A stretch of DNA of 64,000 nt, taken from positions 186,001 through 250,000 of the forward strand of contig NZ_LT965956.1 of assembly GCF_900240995.1 (NCBI RefSeq), in the 5' to 3' direction. The DNA comes from Bacillus sp. Marseille-P3661. Its GTDB lineage: Bacteria > Bacillota > Bacilli > Bacillales > Bacillaceae_J. A program made the translations under genes and the position numbers. The notes beneath the pieces are model-generated. The model saw only the letters and a program-made list of their open reading frames with translations, did no database searches and was not told the origin of the DNA. Positions 1 through 7,956 of the stretch are shown in pieces; within the stretch, counting starts at the first letter, position 1; each line of letters begins with the position of its first letter.

Positions 1-1
1 T

Positions 2-304
2 TTCACAAATACTATCACACACGATGAAAATAATCGTTATTATGAAATTGAAAAGCAGTTAAGGCGAGAAATACATCCTAATAGTGATTTTTATGCGCTC
101 GGTCATTTTGCTCTCTTTTTATTATATTCGACGTTCAATCCGCAAATTGATGAAGAAAAAAGTTGGGAAGAGGAGTTACAGCTTACTGACCGATCACGTT
201 GTTTTTTACGAAAACTACTACAGCTGGAGAAACCTTATTTAGACCATAAAGAATTAAACGATGATTTAACTGAGTTAATTCAATATATAAATACTATTTC
301 ATAA
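2..304 (+). CDS. C-terminal fragment of a protein-kinase-like protein (5' end outside window)
   Basis: An open frame runs in from the left edge and stops at TAA 302-304, giving the last 100 residues of a protein. The sequence around DFYALGHFALFLLYS, followed by a charged helical tail, resembles the end of the C-lobe in small Bacillus serine/threonine kinase-like proteins (YbdM type), where a line of this kind precedes the terminal helices. No catalytic loop or DFG motif lies inside the fragment, so the kinase assignment is recall of the family and cannot be proved here. No terminator hairpin follows directly; the next gene starts 141 bp downstream. Confidence 0.5.
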   Translation, partial: FTNTITHDENNRYYEIEKQLRREIHPNSDFYALGHFALFLLYSTFNPQIDEEKSWEEELQLTDRSRCFLRKLLQLEKPYLDHKELNDDLTELIQYINTIS

Positions 305-445
305 GAAGTAAGAAATCGTACCTTAGCAGAAGAATATTACCTATTTTACATCTGTAAGAGTTATTCCATTATTTTATAGCATGAATCATTAAAAAATACC
401 CAAACTAACATTGTGGAGATTAACAAATAGATGGAGGTTAGTGTT

Positions 446-568
446 ATGGGTAAAAAAGATCGTAATAGACTACAGCCAAAGAAGAATAATCATACTCCAA
501 ATGATGCGGTTCGAGCTAAAGAAATTGCTCATAGTGAAGAATACTCTGCTATTGATAGAAAGAATTAA
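446..568 (+). CDS. Small basic hypothetical protein, 40 aa
   Basis: The ATG at 446 has an excellent ribosome site (GGAGG at 433-437, 8 nt spacing) and the 40-codon frame ends at TAA 566-568, followed directly by a terminator hairpin. The product starts MGKKDRNRLQPKKNN and is rich in Lys, Arg and Asn, with an acidic tail. It has no membrane segment or cysteine. Its size and composition resemble the tiny, basic small acid-soluble or YfhD-like proteins of spore formers, but I do not recognise a specific family. The strong ribosome site plus terminator make it a likely single-gene transcript. Confidence 0.6.
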   Translation: MGKKDRNRLQPKKNNHTPNDAVRAKEIAHSEEYSAIDRKN

Positions 569-580
569 ATTTCATTAATT

Positions 581-612
581 AAAGCCGTTGTGTAAAGATA
601 CGCAACGGCTTT
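581..612 (+). terminator. Rho-independent terminator-like hairpin
   Basis: AAAGCCGTTG (581-590) pairs perfectly with CAACGGCTTT (603-612) across a 12-nt loop. It lies 12 bp after the stop of the 40-aa gene. The T tract is short, so termination may be moderate. Confidence 0.6.
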
Positions 613-745
613 AATATTGATCGAAGAGTTAACCTCTCGTCACTAAAGTTCACAGAATGTTCATGATGTTTCGTTATTAATACAGACGCCATCACTTAAA
701 CCTGATAAGATGAAAAAGAGAAATAAGGAGGGGTGAAAACATCCT

Positions 746-1222
746 ATGTTGGCAGGTTTTAAGGATACGTTAACCAATATTGTTGAGGTATTAAAGGAAG
801 ATGGACTTGATACGCATTATTTCGAGGATGAAGGCCGGTTTCTTTTTCGTATAGATGAACTAATGTATGACGCTGGATTTAGTTGTAATAATATTGTGCT
901 CGATGTTTTTTTTGATGAGGAAGAAAAGGTGCTTTTTATTGGTTTATTGCGTTTTCCAAAAAGATTTAGACGATCAGGATTAGGTTCGAAAATAGTAACT
1001 GCAATTAAAAGCTATGCCAATAAACATCATTTTTTTATTTATTTAGATGCATGGAATGAATCTCAATCATTTTGGAAGAGGCATGGTTTCAAACATGTGT
1101 ACACAGATAAATATAATTTTGAAATATTAGGTTATTCCGGTGATGGTTTCGATATTTTTCATGAATGGGAAACATTTAAAAAAACAAAAGTATTTAAAAC
1201 ATATCTTGTATGTCATGAATAA
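746..1222 (+). CDS. GNAT family N-acetyltransferase
   Basis: A 158-aa protein of the usual size for a single GNAT domain. The acetyl-CoA pyrophosphate-binding motif is visible as RRSGLG (residues 75-80) after strand beta-4 (VLFIGLLRFP), and the beta-5/alpha-4 region with FWKRHGF (about 111-117) matches the family's F-x-x-x-GF signature. The substrate cannot be read from the sequence. An AAGGAGGGG ribosome site sits at 725-733, a rather long 12 nt before the ATG. It is a single gene between the terminator at 581-612 and the yodL gene. Confidence 0.8.
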   Translation: MLAGFKDTLTNIVEVLKEDGLDTHYFEDEGRFLFRIDELMYDAGFSCNNIVLDVFFDEEEKVLFIGLLRFPKRFRRSGLGSKIVTAIKSYANKHHFFIYLDAWNESQSFWKRHGFKHVYTDKYNFEILGYSGDGFDIFHEWETFKKTKVFKTYLVCHE

Positions 1223-1319
1223 TATTCCGACATTATTCTATTAATCTTTACGCGAAATGAAAAAATACGTTAATACTGCACCGGAAAATTCAGCGATGCT
1301 GTCGAAAGTTGATGTACGA

Positions 1320-1348
1320 TTGATAGGGACAAGCTTTAATCATATTGT
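1320..1348 (+). promoter_or_regulatory. Candidate sigma-A promoter upstream of yodL
   Basis: TTGATA (1320-1325) is separated by 17 bp from TATTGT (1343-1348); an overlapping TATAAT occurs at 1348-1353. It lies 137 bp before the yodL start. Assignment is by consensus match only. Confidence 0.35.
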
Positions 1349-1484
1349 ATAATAAATGTAAGGAGTATAGTGAAAATATTTCAAATATTCTATCATTTTT
1401 CTTCTTACATCATAAATGATAATAGATTCAATGATCATAAGAAGAGTCTACTCCTAACAAAAAAATGTTAAGAGGGATACCAAT

Positions 1485-1799
1485 ATGTTATCAGTATTTT
1501 CGCCCAAAAAACCAACACAGTATAAGTATGATGTAACGATTTTGCAAGCACCATCCTACGGACAGCGAAGAGGCTATAAAGCCGTGTATCGCTTAAACAT
1601 TTTAGCTATGTCACATCATGAGGTTTTAGAATCTACTTTTCGTAAGTTTAATGTACTAGATCTAGTTCCTGCAGATTACGATGCAAGATATATTGGAACG
1701 GGAGATATTATCTTAATTGATGAAGGAATTAATGGTAAAACATATTATCAACTAAATATTGGTGGTTGGACAAAGATTAACCGTGTTCGAGTAATCTAA
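1485..1799 (+). CDS. yodL: YodL-domain protein
   Basis: A 104-aa protein matching what I know of Bacillus YodL (YodL-like domain): an N-terminal VFSPKKPTQYKYDVTI segment, then GQRRGYKAVYRLN, then the conserved ARYIGTGDIILIDEG motif (about residues 68-82) and a C-terminal YYQLNIGGW. It has no signal peptide or membrane segment and is predicted cytoplasmic. In B. subtilis YodL is a small sporulation-period protein; its biochemical role is not visible here. GAGGG precedes the ATG by about 9 nt. A strong double hairpin ends the unit. Confidence 0.75.
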   Translation: MLSVFSPKKPTQYKYDVTILQAPSYGQRRGYKAVYRLNILAMSHHEVLESTFRKFNVLDLVPADYDARYIGTGDIILIDEGINGKTYYQLNIGGWTKINRVRVI

Positions 1800-1815
1800 G
1801 TTCAATTATTATAAG

Positions 1816-1877
1816 TAAACTAACATCAACAACCAACAGGGTTTTAAAACCTGTTAATGCTGATGTTAGTTTATTTA
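1816..1877. terminator. Bidirectional terminator between yodL and ilvA
   Basis: TAAACTAACATCA (1816-1828) pairs with TGATGTTAGTTTA (1861-1873), enclosing a second hairpin centred on a run of GGGTTTTAAAACC. It lies between convergent genes and can serve both. Confidence 0.75.
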
Positions 1878-1938
1878 GTCCGTACATGTAAAATAAAGGG
1901 AAATCATATTAGCTTGAATTTTGCTAAAAAGCGGTGTC

Positions 1939-3147
1939 TTACATTCTTTCTACAACCTCGTAACCTGCTGTTGTTAATGCATTAGCAATTTCGCGAATAT
2001 GGATTCGATCCCTTGTTTCTAAAGAAAATTCAATTTCAGTTTGACCAGGAACAACTCTAGAGCCAATACGTTGATGATGGATATTTAACACGTTTGCTTC
2101 TAAATTAGAAATTATGCTTAGCAGCTTGTTTAAGTGGCCTGGTTTATCCGGAATTAATGTTGTAAAGGTTACAAAGCGTCCAGATTCGGCAAGGCCATGT
2201 TCGATAACTCTTGAGATGAATTTCACATCTACATTACCTCCGCTAATAATGGGTACTACATTCTTACCTTGGATTGGTATTTTATTAAACAGTAGGGCTG
2301 CTAAGCTAACTGCCCCAGAACCTTCGACAAGAAGTTTATTTCGTTCTAATAAATAGAGCATTGTTCTTGATATCTCTAATTCACTAACTGTAACGATACC
2401 ATCAACATAATTTTGAATCATTTCAAATGTCTTATCCCCAGGGCGTTTTACGGCAATTCCATCGGCGATCGTATCTGACGCAATTACTTTTGTAGGTTTC
2501 TTTTCTGTAAGTGATACAGTCATACTAGGACAGGATGAGGCCTCAACTCCAAATACTTTAATTTTTGGATTAGTCTCTTTTAAAGCCATTGCTACTCCAG
2601 CTATTAATCCACCGCCACCTATCGGACAAATGACCGCATCAACATTAGATAATTGCCCTAGAATTTCTAATCCGATTGTTCCTTGCCCCGCAATAATTTT
2701 ATAATCATCAAAGGGGTGGACGAATGTTGCATTCGTTTTAGATTGCAGCTCAAATGCATGGTCAAGTGCCTCATCAAATACATCTCCGTGTAGTATTACG
2801 TTTGCCCCATACTTTTTAGTAGCTTCGATTTTGGCTAATGGGGCACCTTTTGGCATTACAATTGTGGATTTAATATCGGCTGCTGAACTGGCAAATGCTA
2901 CGCCTTGCGCATGGTTCCCAGCCGATGCTGCTACAACCCCTTTTTTTCTTTCATCCTTATTTAAAGAAATGATTTTGTTGTATGCCCCACGTACTTTAAA
3001 TGAACCTGTTTTTTGCAAATTTTCTAATTTAATGTAGACTGAGTTATGCGAAAGGTCGCTAAAGGTTTTTGAGTAATCAAGATGTGTTTCGTGAACAACT
3101 CCTTTTAGTACAGTTTGCGCTTGAACTATATCCTGTAGATTGATCAT
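1939..3147 (-). CDS. ilvA: Threonine dehydratase (threonine ammonia-lyase)
   Basis: PLP enzyme converting L-threonine to 2-oxobutanoate and ammonia, the entry step to isoleucine. The PLP lysine is K51 in SFKVRG, and the phosphate-binding glycine loop IGGGGL is near residues 176-181. The C-terminal part (about 325-402, starting FTTLIPDKPGHL) is a single ACT domain, as in the roughly 400-aa form of the enzyme, so allosteric feedback is likely. GGAGGTG precedes the ATG. It is transcribed alone and convergently with yodL. The ilvD gene lies 20 kb away, so the branched-chain pathway is split on this chromosome. A catabolic role cannot be excluded, because this ACT type also occurs in degradative enzymes. 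Confidence 0.93.
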   Translation of the reverse strand: MINLQDIVQAQTVLKGVVHETHLDYSKTFSDLSHNSVYIKLENLQKTGSFKVRGAYNKIISLNKDERKKGVVAASAGNHAQGVAFASSAADIKSTIVMPKGAPLAKIEATKKYGANVILHGDVFDEALDHAFELQSKTNATFVHPFDDYKIIAGQGTIGLEILGQLSNVDAVICPIGGGGLIAGVAMALKETNPKIKVFGVEASSCPSMTVSLTEKKPTKVIASDTIADGIAVKRPGDKTFEMIQNYVDGIVTVSELEISRTMLYLLERNKLLVEGSGAVSLAALLFNKIPIQGKNVVPIISGGNVDVKFISRVIEHGLAESGRFVTFTTLIPDKPGHLNKLLSIISNLEANVLNIHHQRIGSRVVPGQTEIEFSLETRDRIHIREIANALTTAGYEVVERM

Positions 3148-3312
3148 ACGGCACCTCCAAAACTTCCATTAAAAACCATCTTACTATATAAGTATAATAA
3201 AAAACTGGATGTGTTTACAATTTGTGGGTGATTATTAATTTTAGTGCATTCGACTTTACATAAAAGTTTGGGATCCTACAAAGGGTGCTCCTTTGCAGTA
3301 GGGTAGAAATTT

Positions 3313-3344
3313 GAAAACCTTGACGAATTATCGTCAAGGTTTTC
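3313..3344 (-). terminator. Terminator after the 115-aa minus-strand gene
   Basis: A perfect 14-bp inverted repeat GAAAACCTTGACGA (3313-3326) / TCGTCAAGGTTTTC (3331-3344) with a 4-nt loop lies 9 bp past the stop of the minus-strand gene. A smaller hairpin (CAAAGG...CCTTTG) sits near 3278-3295. Confidence 0.7.
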
Positions 3345-3352
3345 AATATTTT

Positions 3353-3700
3353 TTATTGGCTTTTACTATGAATAATTTTAGCGTGGAGTATAGAAATAAA
3401 AGGGATGGGTGTACACAGTTTTGTTTTGCCCTTGTTATCATCGATTAAGAGAACTTTTCTATTTCTCCTATCAATATGAAAAATACGGCCTTTATGGGTT
3501 TCAAGTTGATTGTTATCTAGATTAGAAGTCGTAATCTCAACAATTGAGCCCTTTTGGTAGGCTTCATTTATCATTTGTTCATCTTGAAAGCTATCTTCTA
3601 TCTTTGCACCTCGAGATAGTATGTAACTATGTTCTATGTTGCCCTCAGCTGTTAAATACATAATCTTGATACGTATGGTACTGTTACTGTCACCTAACAT
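3353..3700 (-). CDS. Hypothetical protein, 115 aa
   Basis: The ATG at 3700 is preceded by AGGTGAT. The protein begins MLGDSNSTIRIKIMYL and is predicted mostly beta-strand: an N-terminal IKIMYLTAEGNIEHSYI hairpin, a helical insert (DEQMINEAYQ), and a C-terminal GRIFHIDRRNRKVLLID followed by IPFISILHAKI. The last part looks like the small barrel of YolD-like/WYL-like regulators (short G-x-I-x-x-ID...V-L-I strand pattern followed by I-x-F-x-x-I), but I cannot place it in a family with confidence. No cysteines, membrane segment or signal peptide. Confidence 0.6.
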   Translation of the reverse strand: MLGDSNSTIRIKIMYLTAEGNIEHSYILSRGAKIEDSFQDEQMINEAYQKGSIVEITTSNLDNNQLETHKGRIFHIDRRNRKVLLIDDNKGKTKLCTPIPFISILHAKIIHSKSQ

Positions 3701-3902
3701 AAAAGTATCACCTGTCCGTTTAGGTTGTTAATATTGGAACTATAAACAACATTTTGTAATTTAGTTCTATCTTATTATAAATCTACCTCTTATTACCTGG
3801 CAATAGGGAGACTTAATAGAATTTTGTAGGATTATGTAGATATTTTACAGATTATTAGTTTAATATTAGTTAAGACAACAACTATACGATGAGGTGATAA
3901 GA

Positions 3903-4574
3903 ATGAAAAGCATTGTACAGTTTCCAAATTTTGAGAAGTACATGATACAGCGATCATTTTTGGCTAAAATTAAACAAAAATGGAGATTATTAATTATAGG
4001 CAGTTTAGGGTTTGCAGTAATTCTCAGTCTATTATTACTATTGTTTCCTTCATTTTTTAATACTGCTGATATAAAGCATGGTGAAATTGTTGAATCCATC
4101 CAAGAACTAGCCATACTCGCAACAGCGGAGGCACATGTGAAAACCGTTATTGAACAAGAAGATAATGAAATATTTGGAAAAGAAATTCCGTATAATATAC
4201 CTGGGACACAGAGACACCTATTACTCATTGTCCCAGCTACCATTATTGCAGGGGTTGACTTAAAGAATATAAATGAAAACAATATACAATTTAACGATAA
4301 GAAAAATGAGTTAACTATTAACCTACCAAAAGCAACAGTCCTTCAAGAGCCATCGATCAATATGTCGGAGGTAAAGGCGTTTTCAACCGAAGGCATTTTT
4401 AGAGACAAAGTGGACTGGGAAGAAGGCTTTGAGCTTGCGGCTTTAGCTAAGCAACAAATAAAAGAAGAGGCACTAGCAATGGGATTATTATCACATGCTG
4501 AAACTAATACTATAAAAACACTTCAACAATTTTTTGAGAGCACTGGATACAAGGTTAATGTCCATTTTCAATAA
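3903..4574 (+). CDS. DUF4230 domain membrane-anchored protein
   Basis: A 223-aa protein with one membrane anchor near the N-terminus (about residues 30-48) and an extracytoplasmic DUF4230 domain: IVESIQELAILATAEAH, then a hydrophobic LLLIVPATIIAGVDL strand and LTINLPKATVL, which are hallmark strands of that family. Start chosen at ATG 3903, because GAGGTGAT (3891-3898) sits just upstream; a GTG three codons earlier overlaps this ribosome site. The function of DUF4230 proteins is unknown. An unused ribosome-site-like AAAGGAGGGGG overlaps its stop codon. Confidence 0.75.
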   Translation: MKSIVQFPNFEKYMIQRSFLAKIKQKWRLLIIGSLGFAVILSLLLLLFPSFFNTADIKHGEIVESIQELAILATAEAHVKTVIEQEDNEIFGKEIPYNIPGTQRHLLLIVPATIIAGVDLKNINENNIQFNDKKNELTINLPKATVLQEPSINMSEVKAFSTEGIFRDKVDWEEGFELAALAKQQIKEEALAMGLLSHAETNTIKTLQQFFESTGYKVNVHFQ

Positions 4575-4667
4575 AGGAGGGGGCCTACTGCCGGTTGCCT
4601 GTTAATACATGGGATAAATTTAAAAGCGCCATAATGCAATTAAAAAATTATCGCGAGGGAAGCATTA

Positions 4668-5174
4668 ATGAATCCAATACCTGATATTATAGAGGAAAAT
4701 TTAAAAGTATTGTTCGTCGGTTTCAATCCGAGCATGCGTTCTGGACAAACCGGCCACCATTTTGCTAATCCTACAAATCGTTTTTGGACAATTCTCCATC
4801 AAGCGGGTTTAACTTCAAAAAAGTATACAGCTGAAGAAGATCAAACATTACTGAACTTAGGTTATGGATTCACAAATATTGTTGCCCGGCCAACGAAAGC
4901 AGCGGATGAAATTACAAATGAGGAGTATGAGCAGGGGAGAGTACTTTTACGAGAGAAAATAGAGCAGTATAAACCAAAACTTGTTTGTTTTGTAGGCAAG
5001 GGGGTATATCTTAAATATAGTAAACGTAAAAAGGCCCCATGGGGAAAACAGACAGATGAAACTGTAAAAGGTGTAATCGATTTTGTTGCTCCTTCATCAA
5101 GTGGGTTAGTCAGAATGAAGGTTGATGAAATTGTAGCGATATATAATCAACTTAAACCGTTGATAAAAGAGTAG
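4668..5174 (+). CDS. mug: G/U mismatch-specific DNA glycosylase (MUG family)
   Basis: A 168-aa single-domain uracil-DNA-glycosylase-fold enzyme that removes uracil (and some other damaged pyrimidines) from mispairs with guanine. The active-site motif is GFNPS (residues 18-22; GINPG in E. coli Mug), followed by the TNRFW substrate loop (36-40). The intercalation-loop motif is PSSSGLVRM (142-150), corresponding to NPSGLS in E. coli Mug. The ribosome site GCGAGGGA lies 7-10 nt before the ATG. Mug, the Fpg/Nei protein and nfo, all in the first 14 kb, together cover base removal and abasic-site cleavage, though they are separate transcripts. Confidence 0.88.
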   Translation: MNPIPDIIEENLKVLFVGFNPSMRSGQTGHHFANPTNRFWTILHQAGLTSKKYTAEEDQTLLNLGYGFTNIVARPTKAADEITNEEYEQGRVLLREKIEQYKPKLVCFVGKGVYLKYSKRKKAPWGKQTDETVKGVIDFVAPSSSGLVRMKVDEIVAIYNQLKPLIKE

Positions 5175-5302
5175 GTCGATTTTTGGGGTTCAGTACATTC
5201 CGGGGATCTTATATAAATAAGGAATTGTATGAGTAAAGTAGCCTTACTTATTGAAGTGATGGATTATTAGTCTTTGTAGACGATTAATCCCAAATAAAAA
5301 CG

Positions 5303-5334
5303 AAAACGCTCAGAATAAATTCTGAGCGTTTTTT
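5303..5334. terminator. Bidirectional terminator between mug and dapA
   Basis: AAAACGCTCAGAA and TTCTGAGCGTTTT form a perfect 13-bp stem with a 4-nt loop, A-rich on the left and T-rich on the right, between convergent genes. Confidence 0.85.
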
Positions 5335-5373
5335 ACGTATTAATACTACTAGTAAGTTTAGACTAGCTAAAAC

Positions 5374-6264
5374 TTATACTACCTGTTCTTTAATTAAGAT
5401 AGGTTGCAGCTCTTTTTCTAAAGCAGCCAATTCTAGGTCATTTAAAGGTACAAGTGGTAAGCGAACTGAACCTACTTCAATTCCTTTTAAGTTTAATGCT
5501 GCCTTGACAGGGGATGGGCTAGGGGCAGCAAATAATGCTTTCATAATAGGTAATAGCTTACGGTGCATTTTACTTGCTTCAACATGATTTCCATTTAAGA
5601 ATGCAGAAACCATACTTTGCATTTCGTTTCCGATGACATGTGAAGCAACGGATACAACGCCCATGCCTCCGATTGCTAGAGTAGGAATCGTCATGCTGTC
5701 ATCACCGCTATATAAACTAAAACTTTCATCTGTTTGTTCGATAATTTGAGCCATTGCATCTAAGTTACCGCTTGCTTCTTTTACACACACTATATTATCA
5801 ATCTGTGATAATCGAATAATTGTCTCAGGTGTCATATTAACTGAACTACGTCCAGGAATATTATAAAGCATGACAGGTAAGCTAGTTTCAGCTGAGATAG
5901 CCTTAAAATGCTGATAAAGTCCTTCTTGAGAAGGCTTATTATAGTAAGGAACTACTAACATTATTCCGTTTACGCCGATTTTTTCAGCCTTTTTAGTCAG
6001 TTCAATTGATGCACGAGTGTTATTAGAACCTGTTCCTGCAATAACAGGTACACGACCATTTGCAACTTCAACCACTTGTTGAAACAATGCTAATTTTTCA
6101 TCTGTTGTTAATGTTGGTGACTCTCCTGTAGTCCCTGCGACTACAATTCCTTCTGTTCCATTTGCAATTAAATAATTTACTAATTCTTGTACTTTTTGCG
6201 TATCTACATCACCCTTTTGATCAAATGGGGTTACCATTGCTGTTAATACACGTCCAAAGTTCAT
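5374..6264 (-). CDS. dapA: 4-hydroxy-tetrahydrodipicolinate synthase
   Basis: A 296-aa class I aldolase that condenses pyruvate with aspartate semialdehyde, the first committed step to diaminopimelate, lysine and spore dipicolinate. The Schiff-base lysine is K162 (VCVKEASG), the catalytic tyrosine is Y134 (MLYNIPGRS), and the TT pair of the proton relay is T45-T46. Length is standard for the family. CGAGGGTGA precedes the ATG. Its leader carries a lysine riboswitch and an attenuator (separate entries), so expression should fall when lysine is plentiful. It stands alone here, not next to asd or lysC as in B. subtilis. Confidence 0.95.
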   Translation of the reverse strand: MNFGRVLTAMVTPFDQKGDVDTQKVQELVNYLIANGTEGIVVAGTTGESPTLTTDEKLALFQQVVEVANGRVPVIAGTGSNNTRASIELTKKAEKIGVNGIMLVVPYYNKPSQEGLYQHFKAISAETSLPVMLYNIPGRSSVNMTPETIIRLSQIDNIVCVKEASGNLDAMAQIIEQTDESFSLYSGDDSMTIPTLAIGGMGVVSVASHVIGNEMQSMVSAFLNGNHVEASKMHRKLLPIMKALFAAPSPSPVKAALNLKGIEVGSVRLPLVPLNDLELAALEKELQPILIKEQVV

Positions 6265-6331
6265 TATTTCACCCTCGTTTCAATAAATAGTTAATTAAAA
6301 TAGTCTATCTCGCACAGCATAATATAATTGC

Positions 6332-6370
6332 CAAAAAAAAATGCAACAACGATGACTATCGTTGTTGCAT
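6332..6370 (-). terminator. Attenuator hairpin of the dapA leader
   Basis: Read on the minus strand, a 13-bp perfect stem (ATGCAACAACGAT / ATCGTTGTTGCAT, 4-nt loop) is followed by eight U residues (plus-strand AAAAAAAA at 6333-6340). It lies between the lysine aptamer and the dapA start, 67 nt before the ATG, the position expected for transcription attenuation. Confidence 0.88.
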
Positions 6371-6404
6371 GGTTATTATGATAATAATAATAGCACCTAT
6401 GCGT

Positions 6405-6590
6405 TTGATAGCCCTCCATATAACAAACCGTTATATGACAATTTTGTACCTATTCGATACAAAACCAGTGTCTGAGAAAAATGAGGTTCTCAGCACTTCG
6501 GCAAATCCCCCTTTCCACAAAGATCAACGGAACTCATTTTCCTCCCATTTGTGTACTAATGGTTTTTGCACCTCTATCCTCACTTCATTA
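6405..6590 (-). promoter_or_regulatory. Lysine riboswitch (L box) controlling dapA
   Basis: On the minus strand the leader contains conserved L-box pieces in the right order: GATAGAGGTGC (6578-6568) opening the aptamer, AGTA soon after, then GGATTTGCCGAAG in the middle, a CTGGTTTTGTA...TACAAAATTG arm, and the closing GGGCTATC (6414-6407). The opening GATAG pairs with the closing CTATC to make P1. An intrinsic terminator follows 35 nt later and then dapA. Lysine binding should stabilise P1 and allow termination. This is recognition by motif order, not a covariance search. Confidence 0.9.
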
Positions 6591-6623
6591 TGTAACTGAA
6601 GCAAAGTTTATTTACTTTCTTGT

Positions 6624-6652
6624 ACAATAACAGAAAATAAAGATATTTTCAA
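6624..6652 (-). promoter_or_regulatory. Promoter of the dapA riboswitch leader
   Basis: Minus strand TTGAAA (6652-6647), exactly 17 bp spacer, TATTGT (6629-6624). Transcription would start near 6617, about 25 nt before the aptamer. Confidence 0.65.
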
Positions 6653-6747
6653 GAAGATTTGTAAAATGTGCAAAAATTTATTAATAAAGTTAAACTATTA
6701 GGTATAGTAAACAACATAGGTAAAGTATTTTTAGAAGGAGTGCTGTT

Positions 6748-7719
6748 ATGGAATACAATAATGAAACTTTTCAATTAGCTACATTTGCTGGAGGGTGTTT
6801 TTGGTGTATGGTTTCTCCATTCGATGAACAACCAGGTATTATAAAAGTTGTTTCAGGATATACAGGTGGCCATAAAGAAAACCCTACATATAAAGAAGTA
6901 TGTTCTGATACAACGGGTCATTATGAAGCTGTACAAATTACTTATGATCCTACTCTTTTTAGCTATGAAAAATTATTAGATATATTTTGGATGCAAATTG
7001 ACCCAACTGATGCAGGAGGGCAATTTCATGATCGCGGAGACTCCTATAAAACAGCGATTTTCTATCATAATGAGGATCAAAAAGTTTCAGCTGAAAAGTC
7101 TAAACAAGCATTAGCAGAAAGCGGTCGATTTTCTAAGCCAATTGTGACCGATATCCTTCCAGCAAAAACGTTTTACTCGGCAGAAGAATATCACCAAGAT
7201 TATTATAAGAAAAATGCATTCCGCTATGCTTTATATAAGAAAGGATCAGGCAGAGAGGAATTTATTAAAAAGACATGGGAAAATCCTGCGCGAAAAGAAG
7301 AATTGCGTAAACGATTAACCCCTATGCAATTTGAGGTTACTCAAAATAACGGAACCGAACCACCATTTCGAAATGAATATTGGAATGAAACGAGAGATGG
7401 AATTTATGTAGATATTATTACAGGTGAACCCTTATTTACATCTTTAGATAAGTTTGATTCTGCATGCGGTTGGCCTAGTTTTACAAAACCTTTGCATAAC
7501 GAGCTAATTGAGGAAAAGGTTGATCTATCACATCGGATGGTGAGAACGGAAGTAAGAGCTAAAAATAGTGATTCACATCTAGGACATGTCTTTGATGATG
7601 GTCCAGGACCAAGAGGATTACGTTATTGTATTAATTCTGCCTCATTACGATTTATCCCGAAAGAAGATTTGGAAAAAGAAGGATACGGCGATTTTAAAAT
7701 CTTATTTAAAAACATCTAA
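6748..7719 (+). CDS. msrAB: Bifunctional methionine sulfoxide reductase MsrA-MsrB
   Basis: A 323-aa fusion repairing both diastereomers of oxidised methionine. MsrA (about residues 8-160) carries the catalytic GCFW (Cys17), with Cys20 three residues on. MsrB (about 190-315) shows [18 protein letters not shown] and the catalytic Cys294 in [11 protein letters not shown]. The paired CxxC zinc motifs of many MsrB proteins are absent, as in other Bacillus enzymes. GAAGGAGTG precedes the ATG. It is a single gene divergent from the dapA promoter; a TATAGT at 6703-6708 could be its -10. In B. subtilis msrA and msrB are separate genes, so the fusion is a lineage feature. Confidence 0.95.
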   Translation: MEYNNETFQLATFAGGCFWCMVSPFDEQPGIIKVVSGYTGGHKENPTYKEVCSDTTGHYEAVQITYDPTLFSYEKLLDIFWMQIDPTDAGGQFHDRGDSYKTAIFYHNEDQKVSAEKSKQALAESGRFSKPIVTDILPAKTFYSAEEYHQDYYKKNAFRYALYKKGSGREEFIKKTWENPARKEELRKRLTPMQFEVTQNNGTEPPFRNEYWNETRDGIYVDIITGEPLFTSLDKFDSACGWPSFTKPLHNELIEEKVDLSHRMVRTEVRAKNSDSHLGHVFDDGPGPRGLRYCINSASLRFIPKEDLEKEGYGDFKILFKNI

Positions 7720-7752
7720 TTTTTTCTTTTTATTTTCACAAATGGCTAGAAA

Positions 7753-7793
7753 TCCAAAATGGACTTTTCCTTTTAGGAAAAGTCCATTTTGGA
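7753..7793 (+). terminator. Long hairpin after msrAB
   Basis: A perfect 18-bp inverted repeat (arms 7753-7770 and 7776-7793, containing AATGGACTTTTCC) with a 5-nt loop lies 34 bp past the msrAB stop. There is no T tract directly after it, so an RNA-stability role is also possible. Confidence 0.65.
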
Positions 7794-7956
7794 TACTAAA
7801 AAACAATTTTTATAATGGAATAATTCAAACTATTTTAAAATTTAATTGCATAGTTTTAGACCTTAAACTATACTAACATACATACAATTGAGATTATTAA
7901 ACTATTATTTTTATATAATCTTTATTTCGAACTTAAACTATAAAGAAGGGATCGAT

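Noticed and set aside
6369-6599. 76-codon open frame on the plus strand
   Set aside because: It has no ribosome site and lies across the lysine riboswitch and attenuator of dapA on the other strand.
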